From Waddliaceae bacterium (GTDB lineage: Bacteria > Chlamydiota > Chlamydiia > Chlamydiales > JABHNK01): a stretch of DNA of 32,888 bases. The stretch is taken from contig JABHNK010000014.1 in the NCBI GenBank assembly GCA_018694295.1, forward strand, positions 1-32,888, read 5' to 3'. Both the position numbers and the translations under genes were made by a program. Position 1 is the stretch's first letter. Every line of letters starts with the position of its first letter. Shown here piece after piece: positions 7,266 to 14,699 of the stretch. The notes beneath the pieces are model-generated. The model worked only from the letters and a program-made list of their open reading frames with translations. It did not search any database and was not told the origin of the DNA.

Positions 7266-8970
7266 GTTTTTCCTTGCTTCATTTGTTGTGGTATCGACGC
7301 TATGCGGTAGCGATGCCCAAGAAGATATTGAGAAGGTCCGGGCGCATATCGTCATCGGCGACGTTCCTGCTGCGATACGTGAAGCCCGCGAGGGTGTTAA
7401 GAGGTTCCCTGACGACGAAGACACCTATGCTGCTTTTGTCGGCGCTCTTGCCTTAGAGGCTTCTGACAAAGAGATCGTCGCTGCATGGAAGGATTATTCT
7501 ACGATATTCCCTGAAGGCGTGTTACGCGACGCCGTCCTAGAAGATATGGCGTGGGGGATAGTACGCAATGGTTCCAATGCATCTTCTGTGGTGGCGCGGC
7601 TGTCGTCTATGGTTGGTGCTGTTTCTTCCAACGACATACGCGCTGTAAATATCCTAATAAAGAATATGCGTGGAGCGAACTCGTTTCTCCGTGGTGTTGC
7701 TGTCAAGCTGGCGCCTTACCTTCGCGATAGTGCTCTCAAAGAAGAGCTTCTATCGCTTCTTGACAACGAACGCGACTGGTATGTACGTCTTGCTGTAATA
7801 GAATCTTTAGGGGAGATGCATGTCGCTGAGATCACAGAAAAACTCGAGTCTTTGCTCGACGATGAGCGTACTATGGCGGAAATCAAGATACAGTCGATAG
7901 AAGCCCTTGGAGTCCTTGTCGAAGACAATGCCGTCGAAGAGATACGCTCTCTGGCACAAAGCGACCGTGCCATCTTGAGGACGATAGCATGCCGTGCTGC
8001 TTTTTCTCTAGGCCTCGGCGACGCCGTTAAAGATGACGTCTACGACCTCCTCGACGATAATAACGCAGAAGTACGCGCTGCGGCGCTGTATGTTGTAGGG
8101 TGCTCGGATTATGAAGATATAGAACAACGTATCGAAGAAAGACTCGACGATAACGACTATCATGTTGCCATCACAGCAGCATGGGCTCTTGTACGTAATG
8201 GTATAGCTACTGCAGAAGAACTTTTCCCGCGATGGCTTTCTCATGAAAACAGCGATGTCAGGCGTTTCGCTGCAGCAGTGTTGGCGACGACAGGAAAATA
8301 CGGCGTTGCTCTTGCCTATGACGTCGCTGTTAACAGCGAAGATATATACGTCCGTGCCAATAGCGCTTATGCCTTGATAGGCCAGCGTGAGCATGTCGAT
8401 GTCGCTTGCGAAGCACTATACGTCCTTCTTGATGAAGAGTATGATAAAATTATGTGGGAAGGATATGGGATCTTCAAGACCTTGATGCCTAGCGATGTCG
8501 CCTATGACGAACGTATCCCTAACTACCCAGAAGTCGTCAACCAGATGACACGCCTCGATGTCCTAAAAAGCATCGCGATGTTCGACGGCGATAAAGCACA
8601 AACCATCGTCCAGAGATACCTTAAAGAACATTTCTGGGGGATAACGGGGTTCGCAGCGTTAACGCTGCTAGAAGAAGGCAATGACGAAGCTATCGATGCC
8701 GTACGCCTTGCTCTCAACGACGATGACGAAGCGATACGCGCACAGGCGGCGCTAGTAATGGCGTTGTGGGGCAAAGACCCTTCGGTAATATCAGTCCTTC
8801 ACGAAGCATATCATGATGCTGATAGAGAGCTAAAGATTATTATACTAGAAGCTCTAGGATCTTTGGGCGATAAACAGTCGGTGCCTTTCCTTGTAGAAGC
8901 TCTCGACACACCATTCCAGTCGATGCGTATCGTCGCAGCATCGGCATTAATACAATGCGGAAACCATTAA
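7249..8970 (+). CDS. Exported HEAT-repeat protein
   Basis: The product is 573 residues. The N-terminus is a signal peptide (Arg-Trp-His-Arg, then FFLASFVVVSTLCG, likely cleavage near SDA/QE). Most of the rest consists of HEAT-like helical repeats, with recurring LLDNERDWYVRLAVIESLGE, LDDNNAEVRAAALYVVG and LNDDDEAIRAQAALVMALWG patterns. Such solenoids bind partners; no catalytic motif is seen. The start is a TTG with GGAGG (7236-7240) at 8-nt spacing, inside the end of the HIT gene, which implies translational coupling. It probably equals the gene next to the HIT gene in Chlamydia (CT384 by recalled order). A short tandem repeat begins at its stop codon. Confidence 0.8.
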   Translation: MARWHRFFLASFVVVSTLCGSDAQEDIEKVRAHIVIGDVPAAIREAREGVKRFPDDEDTYAAFVGALALEASDKEIVAAWKDYSTIFPEGVLRDAVLEDMAWGIVRNGSNASSVVARLSSMVGAVSSNDIRAVNILIKNMRGANSFLRGVAVKLAPYLRDSALKEELLSLLDNERDWYVRLAVIESLGEMHVAEITEKLESLLDDERTMAEIKIQSIEALGVLVEDNAVEEIRSLAQSDRAILRTIACRAAFSLGLGDAVKDDVYDLLDDNNAEVRAAALYVVGCSDYEDIEQRIEERLDDNDYHVAITAAWALVRNGIATAEELFPRWLSHENSDVRRFAAAVLATTGKYGVALAYDVAVNSEDIYVRANSAYALIGQREHVDVACEALYVLLDEEYDKIMWEGYGIFKTLMPSDVAYDERIPNYPEVVNQMTRLDVLKSIAMFDGDKAQTIVQRYLKEHFWGITGFAALTLLEEGNDEAIDAVRLALNDDDEAIRAQAALVMALWGKDPSVISVLHEAYHDADRELKIIILEALGSLGDKQSVPFLVEALDTPFQSMRIVAASALIQCGNH

Positions 8971-9003
8971 TCAATTATCAATGATCAATTATCAATTATC
9001 AAT
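8971..9003. repeat. Short tandem ATCAATT-type repeat
   Basis: Directly after the TAA of the HEAT-repeat gene, units of TCAATTA/TCAATGA repeat about four times and end 16 bp before the rimO start. Confidence 0.75.
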
Positions 9004-9018
9004 AAAGAGTTTATTATT

Positions 9019-10350
9019 ATGACAGAAAAAAAAGGTTCTATATATTTTGTTAGCCTAGGATGCCCGAGAAACCTCGTAGATACAGAGGTTATGCTTGGCA
9101 TCGTTATGGCCGAAGGCTATGACATCGCCACTACTATCGACGGCGCCGACTATATCGTTGTAAACACGTGTGGTTTCCTCGAAGAGGCTCGTCAGGAGGC
9201 AATATCTACGATACAGGAGATGTGCGACGAAAAGAAGGCTACGGCGAAGGTCGTCGTTACGGGGTGTATGGTACAGAACCATGGGGATACCATCAGAGAA
9301 GAATGCCCTGACGTCCATTATCTCGTAGGCTCCGGCGACACCGCAACAATCCTCGAAGCCCTCGAAGACAAAAATGTCGGAGAGACGGTTTCTTCTGCGA
9401 AGAGTTTCATACAACAAGGTGACACCCCACGGACGATATCGACGCCGCCACACTATGCATATCTCAAGATCGCCGAAGGGTGCCGAAAAAGATGTAGCTT
9501 CTGTATCATCCCCGACATCAAAGGGCCATTGAAAAGTAAGACGACACAACAAGTCGTCAAAGAGTTCAAGGGTTTTGTCGAAGACGGCGTCAAAGAAATA
9601 ATACTTATAGCGCAAGACCTCGGAGATTTTGGTAAAGATACCGGAGAGACGCTTGCAGGGCTGCTTAAAGAGCTTTGTGCCGTCCCTGGAGACTACTGGA
9701 TACGCCTTCTGTATCTGTATCCCGACGAGATAACCGACGAAGTCATCGACATAATAAAAGAAGACGACAGGATATGCCCATACCTCGATATGCCTATACA
9801 GCATATCAACAACACGATACTTAGTACGATGAGGCGTGCTACGACGAAAGAAGATATCATAGATATAATAACAAAGCTTAGAAAAACGCTCCCTGATATC
9901 GTTATAAGGACGAGTCTTATGGTAGGATTCCCCGGAGAAAATGACGAACAGTTTCAGGAACTCCTCGACTTCGTCAAAAAATATAAGCTCGACAACATCG
10001 GCGTATTCATATATTCTCCTGAAAAGGGTAGCACCGCAGAAACACTTCCAGGACAGGTCCACGACGACGTAAAAGAAAAGCGCTACAACGTCCTTATGGC
10101 AGCACAGCAGAAGATATCATACGGAAAAAATCGCGCTATGATAGGAAAGAAGATACGCGTTATTGTCGATGGATACCACCCAGAGACAGAGCTTCTACTT
10201 TCGGCGCGGACACAAGGGCAATGTCCCGACATCGATGGTACCGTCATCGTTAATGATTATACCCTCGTAGATACTATAGGGGAGTTCTACACCGCAGAAA
10301 TTACCGACGCCGCCGACTACGACCTCATCGCTAAGATCATTGATAATTGA
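9019..10350 (+). CDS. rimO: Ribosomal protein S12 methylthiotransferase RimO
   Basis: The product is 443 residues, the usual RimO length. The enzyme adds a methylthio group to the beta carbon of the conserved Asp of ribosomal protein S12, using two 4Fe-4S clusters and SAM. The N-terminal MTTase domain has Cys15 (SLGC), Cys51 (NTCGF) and Cys83 (TGC). The radical-SAM motif CxxxCxxC is at Cys155, Cys159 and Cys162. A TRAM domain occupies the last ~65 residues. LKIAEGC, FCIIP and LIAQD are RimO-like rather than MiaB-like, although the usual order of residues after FCIIP is slightly altered. The opposite strand is open for 335 codons but is only a shadow. Confidence 0.93.
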   Translation: MTEKKGSIYFVSLGCPRNLVDTEVMLGIVMAEGYDIATTIDGADYIVVNTCGFLEEARQEAISTIQEMCDEKKATAKVVVTGCMVQNHGDTIREECPDVHYLVGSGDTATILEALEDKNVGETVSSAKSFIQQGDTPRTISTPPHYAYLKIAEGCRKRCSFCIIPDIKGPLKSKTTQQVVKEFKGFVEDGVKEIILIAQDLGDFGKDTGETLAGLLKELCAVPGDYWIRLLYLYPDEITDEVIDIIKEDDRICPYLDMPIQHINNTILSTMRRATTKEDIIDIITKLRKTLPDIVIRTSLMVGFPGENDEQFQELLDFVKKYKLDNIGVFIYSPEKGSTAETLPGQVHDDVKEKRYNVLMAAQQKISYGKNRAMIGKKIRVIVDGYHPETELLLSARTQGQCPDIDGTVIVNDYTLVDTIGEFYTAEITDAADYDLIAKIIDN

Positions 10351-10360
10351 TCAATGCTTA

Positions 10361-11098
10361 ATGAGTTCGGAATAGGATTTTTCATCACAGAGCCACAGAG
10401 CCACAGAGCCACAGAGAACACAGAGAGGAAAAAGAATATGGCTGGGGATTCCCCCAGACCCCCTTTTTCATTTAACCCATGATTGCGACCTATACTTTGC
10501 CATAGGGTTTTTGCAGTGGTACAGGTGCGAAGATGAAAGACGAGCGAATGTTAAAACATTCGCGAGGATAGAATCAAAGCAGATGTGCTGCTGCAAAAAG
10601 ATATATGGTGAAGCCAAATGATAGCAAATGGGCAAATAAAAACAATAAGAGATAGTAACGGCTTAAGATATCTATCTTCATATGTTTATGTCCTTGCCGG
10701 AGCTTTTTAGAAAGGAAAAAATGACCTGTTTCCTATAGCATCCATAGTGTCAGGCAACCTGACTCATTTTACTCTTCGCGAATAGTTACAACTATTCGCT
10801 TGTCGTTCAATGAGCCATCTTGTCCAACTCTATGGCGCTAAAGGAAATATAGGTCGCAACCATGGGTTTAACAATGAATAAACCCGGACACGGCAGTGCC
10901 CCCTCTCGCCGTTGTCGTAAAAATAAGGTTGCATCTTTACATTTGCTCTAGGAAAAACAAAGAAAGGAAGTACAATCAACGACAATGGCGACAGCTGTGC
11001 GTCTGCTGCGCGCTCTGCGCAGTGGGCGCTCTCTGTGTGCTCTGTGGCTCTGTGGTAAAAAAATCGATAGCGCGTAACATCAGTTATCAGTGATTTTA
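10361..11098. repeat. Modular intergenic repeat, copy C, split by an insertion
   Basis: Left part 10361-10475: GTTCGGAATAGGATTTTTCATCACAGAG, CACAGAG units and the CCCCCAGACCCCC stem. Right part from 10867: ATGAATAAACCCGGACACGGC core, CTGCGCGCTCTGCGCAG, CTCTGTG units and CGCGTAACATCAGT at 11071-11084. The right end is the outer inverted repeat of the family. The open frame 10896-11093 is translated repeat and not a gene. Confidence 0.85.
10476..10866. mobile_element. 391-bp MITE-like element with target duplication, nested in repeat copy C
   Basis: The ends are inverted repeats. The left starts CCCATGATTGCGACCTATA; the right, read in reverse, starts CCCATGGTTGCGACCTATA. TTTAA stands directly outside both ends (10471-10475 and 10867-10871), a 5-bp target duplication. 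Removing the element and one TTTAA restores a sequence that differs by one base from the empty copy near 32785. There is no open frame for a transposase. Internal hairpins include GCGAATGTT/AACATTCGC (near 10546-10565) and GCGAATAGTT/AACTATTCGC (near 10779-10800). Confidence 0.8.
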
Positions 11099-11125
11099 CT
11101 ATTCTCTAAACGCTATTCCTATCCG

Positions 11126-11761
11126 CTAATTTTCTTGTTCGCAGGAAAAGTGGTCATTGCGGTCGATGTTTATCATCTCGAAATATGTCCCTGTGATGGA
11201 ATGCCATATTGATTCCTCGGCGCGAGCTATCGTCACGACATCGCCGACAGACCATGTTTCGCTAAGCTCTTCTTCGACAACCCATACAAGACCGTCATTT
11301 AAAACGATTCTTGTGTCAGAGTCCATGTCGGAGATCTCCGTGATGACACGCGTCGAAATGTTGTGCATCGAAACTACAGGGAAAAACGTCGCTGGGACGC
11401 TGGTGTCGTTGGTGATGTTTTTAAGATTATAGTATGGTGATGTGTCGTCAAGGGTGATGATAACAATGTCTGAAGGATTCCACGACGATACCGTCTCAAA
11501 GGCGTTGTCATCTTTATTGATGATCCACTGTGTGCCGTCTTCAAGAGCGACGACAGTGCCATTAATAGATATAGCGACAGGATAGTGATGGAAGACGGTG
11601 TTTTCTTCGTCAATAATCCCTGGAAGCGCCGTCTCGTCGCTTAGTGAATATAACCCCTCAACACCGGAACGTAACGATCCGACAAGAAAAAATGAAAAAA
11701 TACCTACGAATACTATAAAAGAATATATAACCTTTCTTATGACATTGTTCTCTTTTCTCAT
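11126..11761 (-). CDS. Membrane-anchored or secreted protein with two DG-W repeats
   Basis: The product is 211 residues with an N-terminal hydrophobic segment (residues ~10-30, VIYSFIVFVGIFSFFLVGSL), either an uncleaved anchor or a signal peptide. The rest contains two similar units, each with a LEDGTQW or LNDGLVW motif followed ~20 residues later by W-x-x-x-D-I/V-V-I/T-I. The divergent neighbour at 11989 has the same arrangement, so the two are paralogues. Similar small exported proteins occur in environmental chlamydiae, as far as I recall; no function is known. The start is supported by AGGGG upstream and by a good promoter at 11800-11828. Confidence 0.7.
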   Translation of the reverse strand: MRKENNVIRKVIYSFIVFVGIFSFFLVGSLRSGVEGLYSLSDETALPGIIDEENTVFHHYPVAISINGTVVALEDGTQWIINKDDNAFETVSSWNPSDIVIITLDDTSPYYNLKNITNDTSVPATFFPVVSMHNISTRVITEISDMDSDTRIVLNDGLVWVVEEELSETWSVGDVVTIARAEESIWHSITGTYFEMINIDRNDHFSCEQEN

Positions 11762-11799
11762 AACAGTGTTCCCCTAGTTTAAATTTCATCCTAAAATTT

Positions 11800-11828
11800 A
11801 TTATATACTATTTCTAGGGGTTTTGCAA
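11800..11828 (-). promoter_or_regulatory. Sigma70-type promoter for the gene at 11126-11761
   Basis: On the minus strand TTGCAA (11823-11828), a 17-nt spacer and a perfect TATAAT (11800-11805) lie about 40 bp before the start codon. Confidence 0.65.
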
Positions 11829-11988
11829 GACATATTTCTTTTCGTGGTGCGATAATGTTTTTTTTATGATATAACTTTCAGAAAGAAAAGTCAGAGAATA
11901 AGACAAAGAACCGCTCAAAAAATTTCTATATAGTTTTAATAGTTAACGACGTATCGATAATACCAGTGAAAATAAAGGAGAAAATATT

Positions 11989-12705
11989 ATGATGAAAAAA
12001 GTGTTTTACAGCTTTGCTGTTTTAAGTTTAACGATGGCCTCTTTGACGGCAGAAGATAGTAATAATAACAATAAAGAAGAGCGAGTCAACGCTTCCGAGC
12101 GCAGATTAAATTATAACGAATCTATTGCTAACAAAGAGAAGCGTGCTCAGCAAGAAGAGATGAACAGTGACGACGAAAATTCTGTTCCTAGAGTTGTTGA
12201 GAAGAGGGTTTTATCATATCCTCGCGGTTACCAAGCTTCTCAACATTGGCCTCTTTCAGTTTCTGCTAGCGGCGATTATATTGACTTTGAAGATGGCTCT
12301 GGGTGGAGTGTTTGTTATATGGATGCATATATGGCCCTTAATTGGCTTGCCAGCGATATTGTCTACATCGCTCCTCACAGAGATTTTTTCTCTATATATG
12401 ATTATAGGTTGTGTAATGTCACTACAGGACAAGAAGTCAGAGCTAATTTTGATGTAGGGCCTCTTATTTATGGAGAGTTCACCCTTACTATTGTTGATAT
12501 AGATTCATATGATAATACGATAGTTCTAAGCGACGGTACCATATGGAACATCTCTGCTTTCGACAGTTATCGTATGGGTGACTGGATTGTTGGCGATGCT
12601 GTGATCATCGGTGTCAATGATTTTGGTTTCTTGGCAATTTCTGAGCCATATATTCTTATAAACTCCAGCAATGGCGAAAATGTCCGTGCAGGCTTTAATT
12701 TCTAA
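11989..12705 (+). CDS. Secreted protein with two DG-W repeats, paralogue of divergent neighbour
   Basis: The product is 238 residues. A signal peptide (MMKKVFYSFAVLSLTMASLTA, likely cleaved before ED) precedes a charged Asn/Glu/Lys-rich stretch (residues ~22-65). Two repeat units follow, with FEDGSGW and LSDGTIW motifs, each followed by W-x-x-x-D-I/A-V-x-I and a segment ending VRA-x-F. The same motifs occur in the gene at 11126-11761. AAAGGAG is 8 nt before the ATG. A strong terminator follows the stop. No enzymatic motif is present; a surface or secreted binding role is only a guess. Confidence 0.72.
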   Translation: MMKKVFYSFAVLSLTMASLTAEDSNNNNKEERVNASERRLNYNESIANKEKRAQQEEMNSDDENSVPRVVEKRVLSYPRGYQASQHWPLSVSASGDYIDFEDGSGWSVCYMDAYMALNWLASDIVYIAPHRDFFSIYDYRLCNVTTGQEVRANFDVGPLIYGEFTLTIVDIDSYDNTIVLSDGTIWNISAFDSYRMGDWIVGDAVIIGVNDFGFLAISEPYILINSSNGENVRAGFNF

Positions 12706-12740
12706 TTAGCACAATCATCACCAGGCACACCAGAGGATGA

Positions 12741-12772
12741 GCCGCTGTAGATTGCTCTACAGCGGTTTTTTA
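12741..12772 (+). terminator. Rho-independent terminator
   Basis: CCGCTGTAGA (12742-12751) pairs perfectly with TCTACAGCGG (12756-12765) around a TTGC loop and is followed by T6. It ends the transcript of the gene at 11989-12705. Confidence 0.9.
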
Positions 12773-12897
12773 ATGCTCAATGCTCAAGCAACTTCGATGC
12801 AGTTCTGAGTTCGGAGTTCGTGGTTTCGAAACTATCCGCTATACGCTATTCCTATCCGCTAATAAAAGCTATACGCTAAAAACTGATAACTGGTCAC
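12773..12897. repeat. Short tandem repeats between convergent genes
   Basis: ATGCTCA units stand near 12774-12787, GAGTTCGGAGTTCG near 12808, CTATCCGCTATACGCTATTCC units at 12833-12876, and GATAACTGGTCACTG at 12884-12898. The last overlaps the stop codon of sufE. These are the same short motifs that occur inside the larger modular repeats. Confidence 0.7.
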
Positions 12898-13310
12898 TGT
12901 AAAAGTTTCAGCGCTTCTTGTTTCATGCGTAGCATCATGCTGGCGAGGCCATTAGACCTTCCTATGGTGATACTTTTTGTTATCCCGATTTCTTCGAGGT
13001 AGCGCGGCTCTTCGGTGAGGATTGTTTCTGGTGTTTCGCCGCTGTATACGCTTATAAGCAGATACATCAGTCCTGCTGATATTAGGGCGTCGGCGGTGCC
13101 TTCGAAGACGACGCCACCATTGTCTAGGTGTGCATCGAGGAAAGCATTACTTTGGCATCCTGGAACGCGACGTTCTGCGGTTTTGAATTCTGAAGGAATA
13201 GGGGCAAGTTCTGCCCCTAGTGCTATAATTTTTTCGTAGATCTCTTCTTTAGACGAGCATCCAGAGAAAAGCTCTTTGATGCGCTGTTGTTTTTCTGCTA
13301 AAGAAGGCAT
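12894..13310 (-). CDS. sufE: SufE-type sulfur acceptor
   Basis: The product is 138 residues, the standard SufE/CsdE length. SufE takes persulfide sulfur from the cysteine desulfurase SufS and passes it to the SufBCD scaffold for Fe-S cluster assembly. The active-site cysteine is Cys52 in VPGCQS. Typical features follow: FEGTADALISAGLMYLL and a C-terminal helix ending RSNGLASMMLRMKQEAL. It begins 2 nt after the FKBP stop, so the two form an operon. Other suf genes are not in the window. Its stop codon lies inside a CAGTGACCAGT-type repeat. Confidence 0.92.
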   Translation of the reverse strand: MPSLAEKQQRIKELFSGCSSKEEIYEKIIALGAELAPIPSEFKTAERRVPGCQSNAFLDAHLDNGGVVFEGTADALISAGLMYLLISVYSGETPETILTEEPRYLEEIGITKSITIGRSNGLASMMLRMKQEALKLLQ

Positions 13311-13312
13311 TA

Positions 13313-13744
13313 CTACGCTATTATCTCCATAAGCTCTATGTCGAAGGTAAGGTCTTTGCCGGCGAGAGGGTGGTTGGCGTTGAGTGTTACGGTCTCATCG
13401 GTTAGCCCTTCGATAGCGGCTACGGCGATGTTTCCGTCTTCATCTTGAAGCTGGATATTTTGTCCTATTACAGGAGTTATGTCTTCAGGGAAGTTCGTTT
13501 TTGGTACTTCGATAACCATATCATCGCGGTATGGACCATATGCTTCTTCGGAAGGGATGGTGATGATGTTGGCATCGCCGACTTTCTTGCCGATGACGGC
13601 ATCGTTGAAGCCAAGGATGACTTGATCGGAACCGATGGTGAACTCTAGAGGGTCTAGGTCTCTAGAGGTGTCGAAGACGGTGCCGTCTTCTAGGGTGCCG
13701 GTATAGTGAACTTTTACTGTGTCGCCGTTTTTTACTGTAGTCAT
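13313..13744 (-). CDS. FKBP-type peptidyl-prolyl isomerase, SlyD-like
   Basis: The product is 143 residues. VKVHYTGTLEDGTVFDTS is the FKBP N-terminal signature, and the inserted IF domain (IPSEEAYGPYRDDMVIEVPKTNFP) is that of SlyD-type chaperone-isomerases. NHPLAGKDLTFDIELMEI completes the fold. The metal-binding His/Cys tail of E. coli SlyD is absent. No signal peptide is seen, so it should act in the cytoplasm on nascent or unfolded chains. AAGGAG precedes the ATG, and a perfect TATAAT lies at 13781-13786 on the minus strand. It is probably cotranscribed with sufE. Confidence 0.92.
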   Translation of the reverse strand: MTTVKNGDTVKVHYTGTLEDGTVFDTSRDLDPLEFTIGSDQVILGFNDAVIGKKVGDANIITIPSEEAYGPYRDDMVIEVPKTNFPEDITPVIGQNIQLQDEDGNIAVAAIEGLTDETVTLNANHPLAGKDLTFDIELMEIIA

Positions 13745-13864
13745 GGTATAATGTACTCCTTGTTAATATAATAAGCAGAGATTATAGCAGACGGCGATTA
13801 TAACAAAAAGAAGTTTTTCTTGAGGATAACACATATGATGGTGTACGATGTTTGTTATATCCAT

Positions 13865-13938
13865 GCCCCCGTAGCTCAGTAGGATAGAGCGGTCGCCTCC
13901 TAAGCGATAGGTCGTGCGTTCGAATCGCGCCGAGGGCA
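13865..13938 (+). tRNA. tRNA-Arg (CCU)
   Basis: Complete 74-nt cloverleaf: acceptor GCCCCCG/CGAGGGC, D stem GCTC/GAGC, anticodon stem GTCGC/GCGAT with loop CTCCTAA and anticodon CCT at 13899-13901, T stem GTGCG/CGCGC around TTCGAAT, discriminator A, CCA not encoded. Acceptor pair 5-68 is a C-A mismatch. It reads AGG codons. Confidence 0.93.
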
Positions 13939-13940
13939 AC

Positions 13941-13968
13941 AAAAAAGGCAGCCGTCGGCTGCCTTTTT
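13941..13968. terminator. Bidirectional terminator between tRNA-Arg and the amiA operon
   Basis: GGCAGCC (13947-13953) pairs with GGCTGCC (13957-13963), preceded by A6 and followed by T5. It can end tRNA-Arg on the plus strand and the cell-wall operon on the minus strand. Confidence 0.85.
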
Positions 13969-14000
13969 CATTTATCATTGATAAGAATATATTCGGAGCA

Positions 14001-14046
14001 ATGCTCAATGCTCAATGCTCAATGCTCAATGCTCAATGACCAATGA
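14001..14046. repeat. Tandem ATGCTCA heptamer overlapping the amiA 3' end
   Basis: Five exact copies of ATGCTCA (14001-14035) are followed by degenerate units. The amiA stop codon at 14019-14021 lies inside the array, so the last residues of AmiA (WSLSIEH) are encoded by the repeat. Confidence 0.9.
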
Positions 14047-14699
14047 ATCCCTTCTGCTATGCTGTAGGCAATGACGTTGAGGTATTGTGGTTTTTTTAGG
14101 ATATGCATCTCTGCGGGGTTTGACATGAAGCCCCCTTCGACGAGGATTGCTGGCATTGTTGTTTCTTCTAGGACGGTGAAGTATGCAGGTTTTATCCCTC
14201 GTGATGGTGCTTTTGTATGTTGAATAAGGGCATCTAGAACATGTTGGGCATATTGCTTCGATGTCGTTGATGTCTTGTAGTAAAAAATTTCTATGCCGTT
14301 GGCTTTACGGTTGAGCGACGAGTTGTAGTGTATGCTGACGAATAGGTCTGCGTTGATTTTGTTGGCGATGGCGGCGCGTTTATATAGGGGCAGTGTTGTG
14401 TTGGCGTTTCTTGTGAGGATTACATCATACCCCATATCTTCTAGGTAGTTTTTTACCATCATAACAGTGGCGAGGGTCATATGCTTTTCTAGGTGACGCT
14501 TGTCATAAGAAAGCGCTCCTGGGTCTTTGCCGCCGTGTCCGGCGTCGATGGCGATGATAGTAGAGGCTTTTTTTATGATAGGAGTTGTCGTCGCCGATGT
14601 TATAAGGTTTTCGGTGTCTAATGTTGAAGACGTCTGCCGTGAAGAGCACGACGTTATGGCGATAAGTGATATGGCGAAGAGTATTACTGCGCGTATCAT
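14019..14699 (-). CDS. amiA: N-acetylmuramoyl-L-alanine amidase, lipoprotein (AmiA)
   Basis: The product is 226 residues of the Amidase_3 family, which cuts the bond between N-acetylmuramic acid and the stem peptide. Zinc ligands are visible as His55 (DAGHGG), Glu71 and His124 (SIHYNSS), with catalytic Glu188 (LVEGGFMSN). The N-terminus is a lipoprotein signal ending ITSC with the acylated Cys18, so the enzyme is membrane-anchored in the periplasm. Chlamydial AmiA remodels septal peptidoglycan. The start overlaps the murE stop (ATGA), making it last in the rsmH-ftsL-ftsI-murE-amiA operon. Its final residues come from a heptamer array. Confidence 0.93.
   Translation of the reverse strand: MIRAVILFAISLIAITSCSSRQTSSTLDTENLITSATTTPIIKKASTIIAIDAGHGGKDPGALSYDKRHLEKHMTLATVMMVKNYLEDMGYDVILTRNANTTLPLYKRAAIANKINADLFVSIHYNSSLNRKANGIEIFYYKTSTTSKQYAQHVLDALIQHTKAPSRGIKPAYFTVLEETTMPAILVEGGFMSNPAEMHILKKPQYLNVIAYSIAEGIHWSLSIEH

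Noticed and set aside
9055-10062. 335-codon open frame on the minus strand
   Set aside because: It lies wholly inside rimO, whose motifs are all present on the plus strand; its translation has no recognisable domain.
10896-11093. Small ORF with LCALCAVGALCVLCG-like translation
   Set aside because: It is the translated core and CTCTGTG array of the dispersed repeat; similar frames arise at other copies.
14001-14046. Possible CRISPR array
   Set aside because: The units are 7 bp and directly tandem with no spacers; no cas gene is present in the window.
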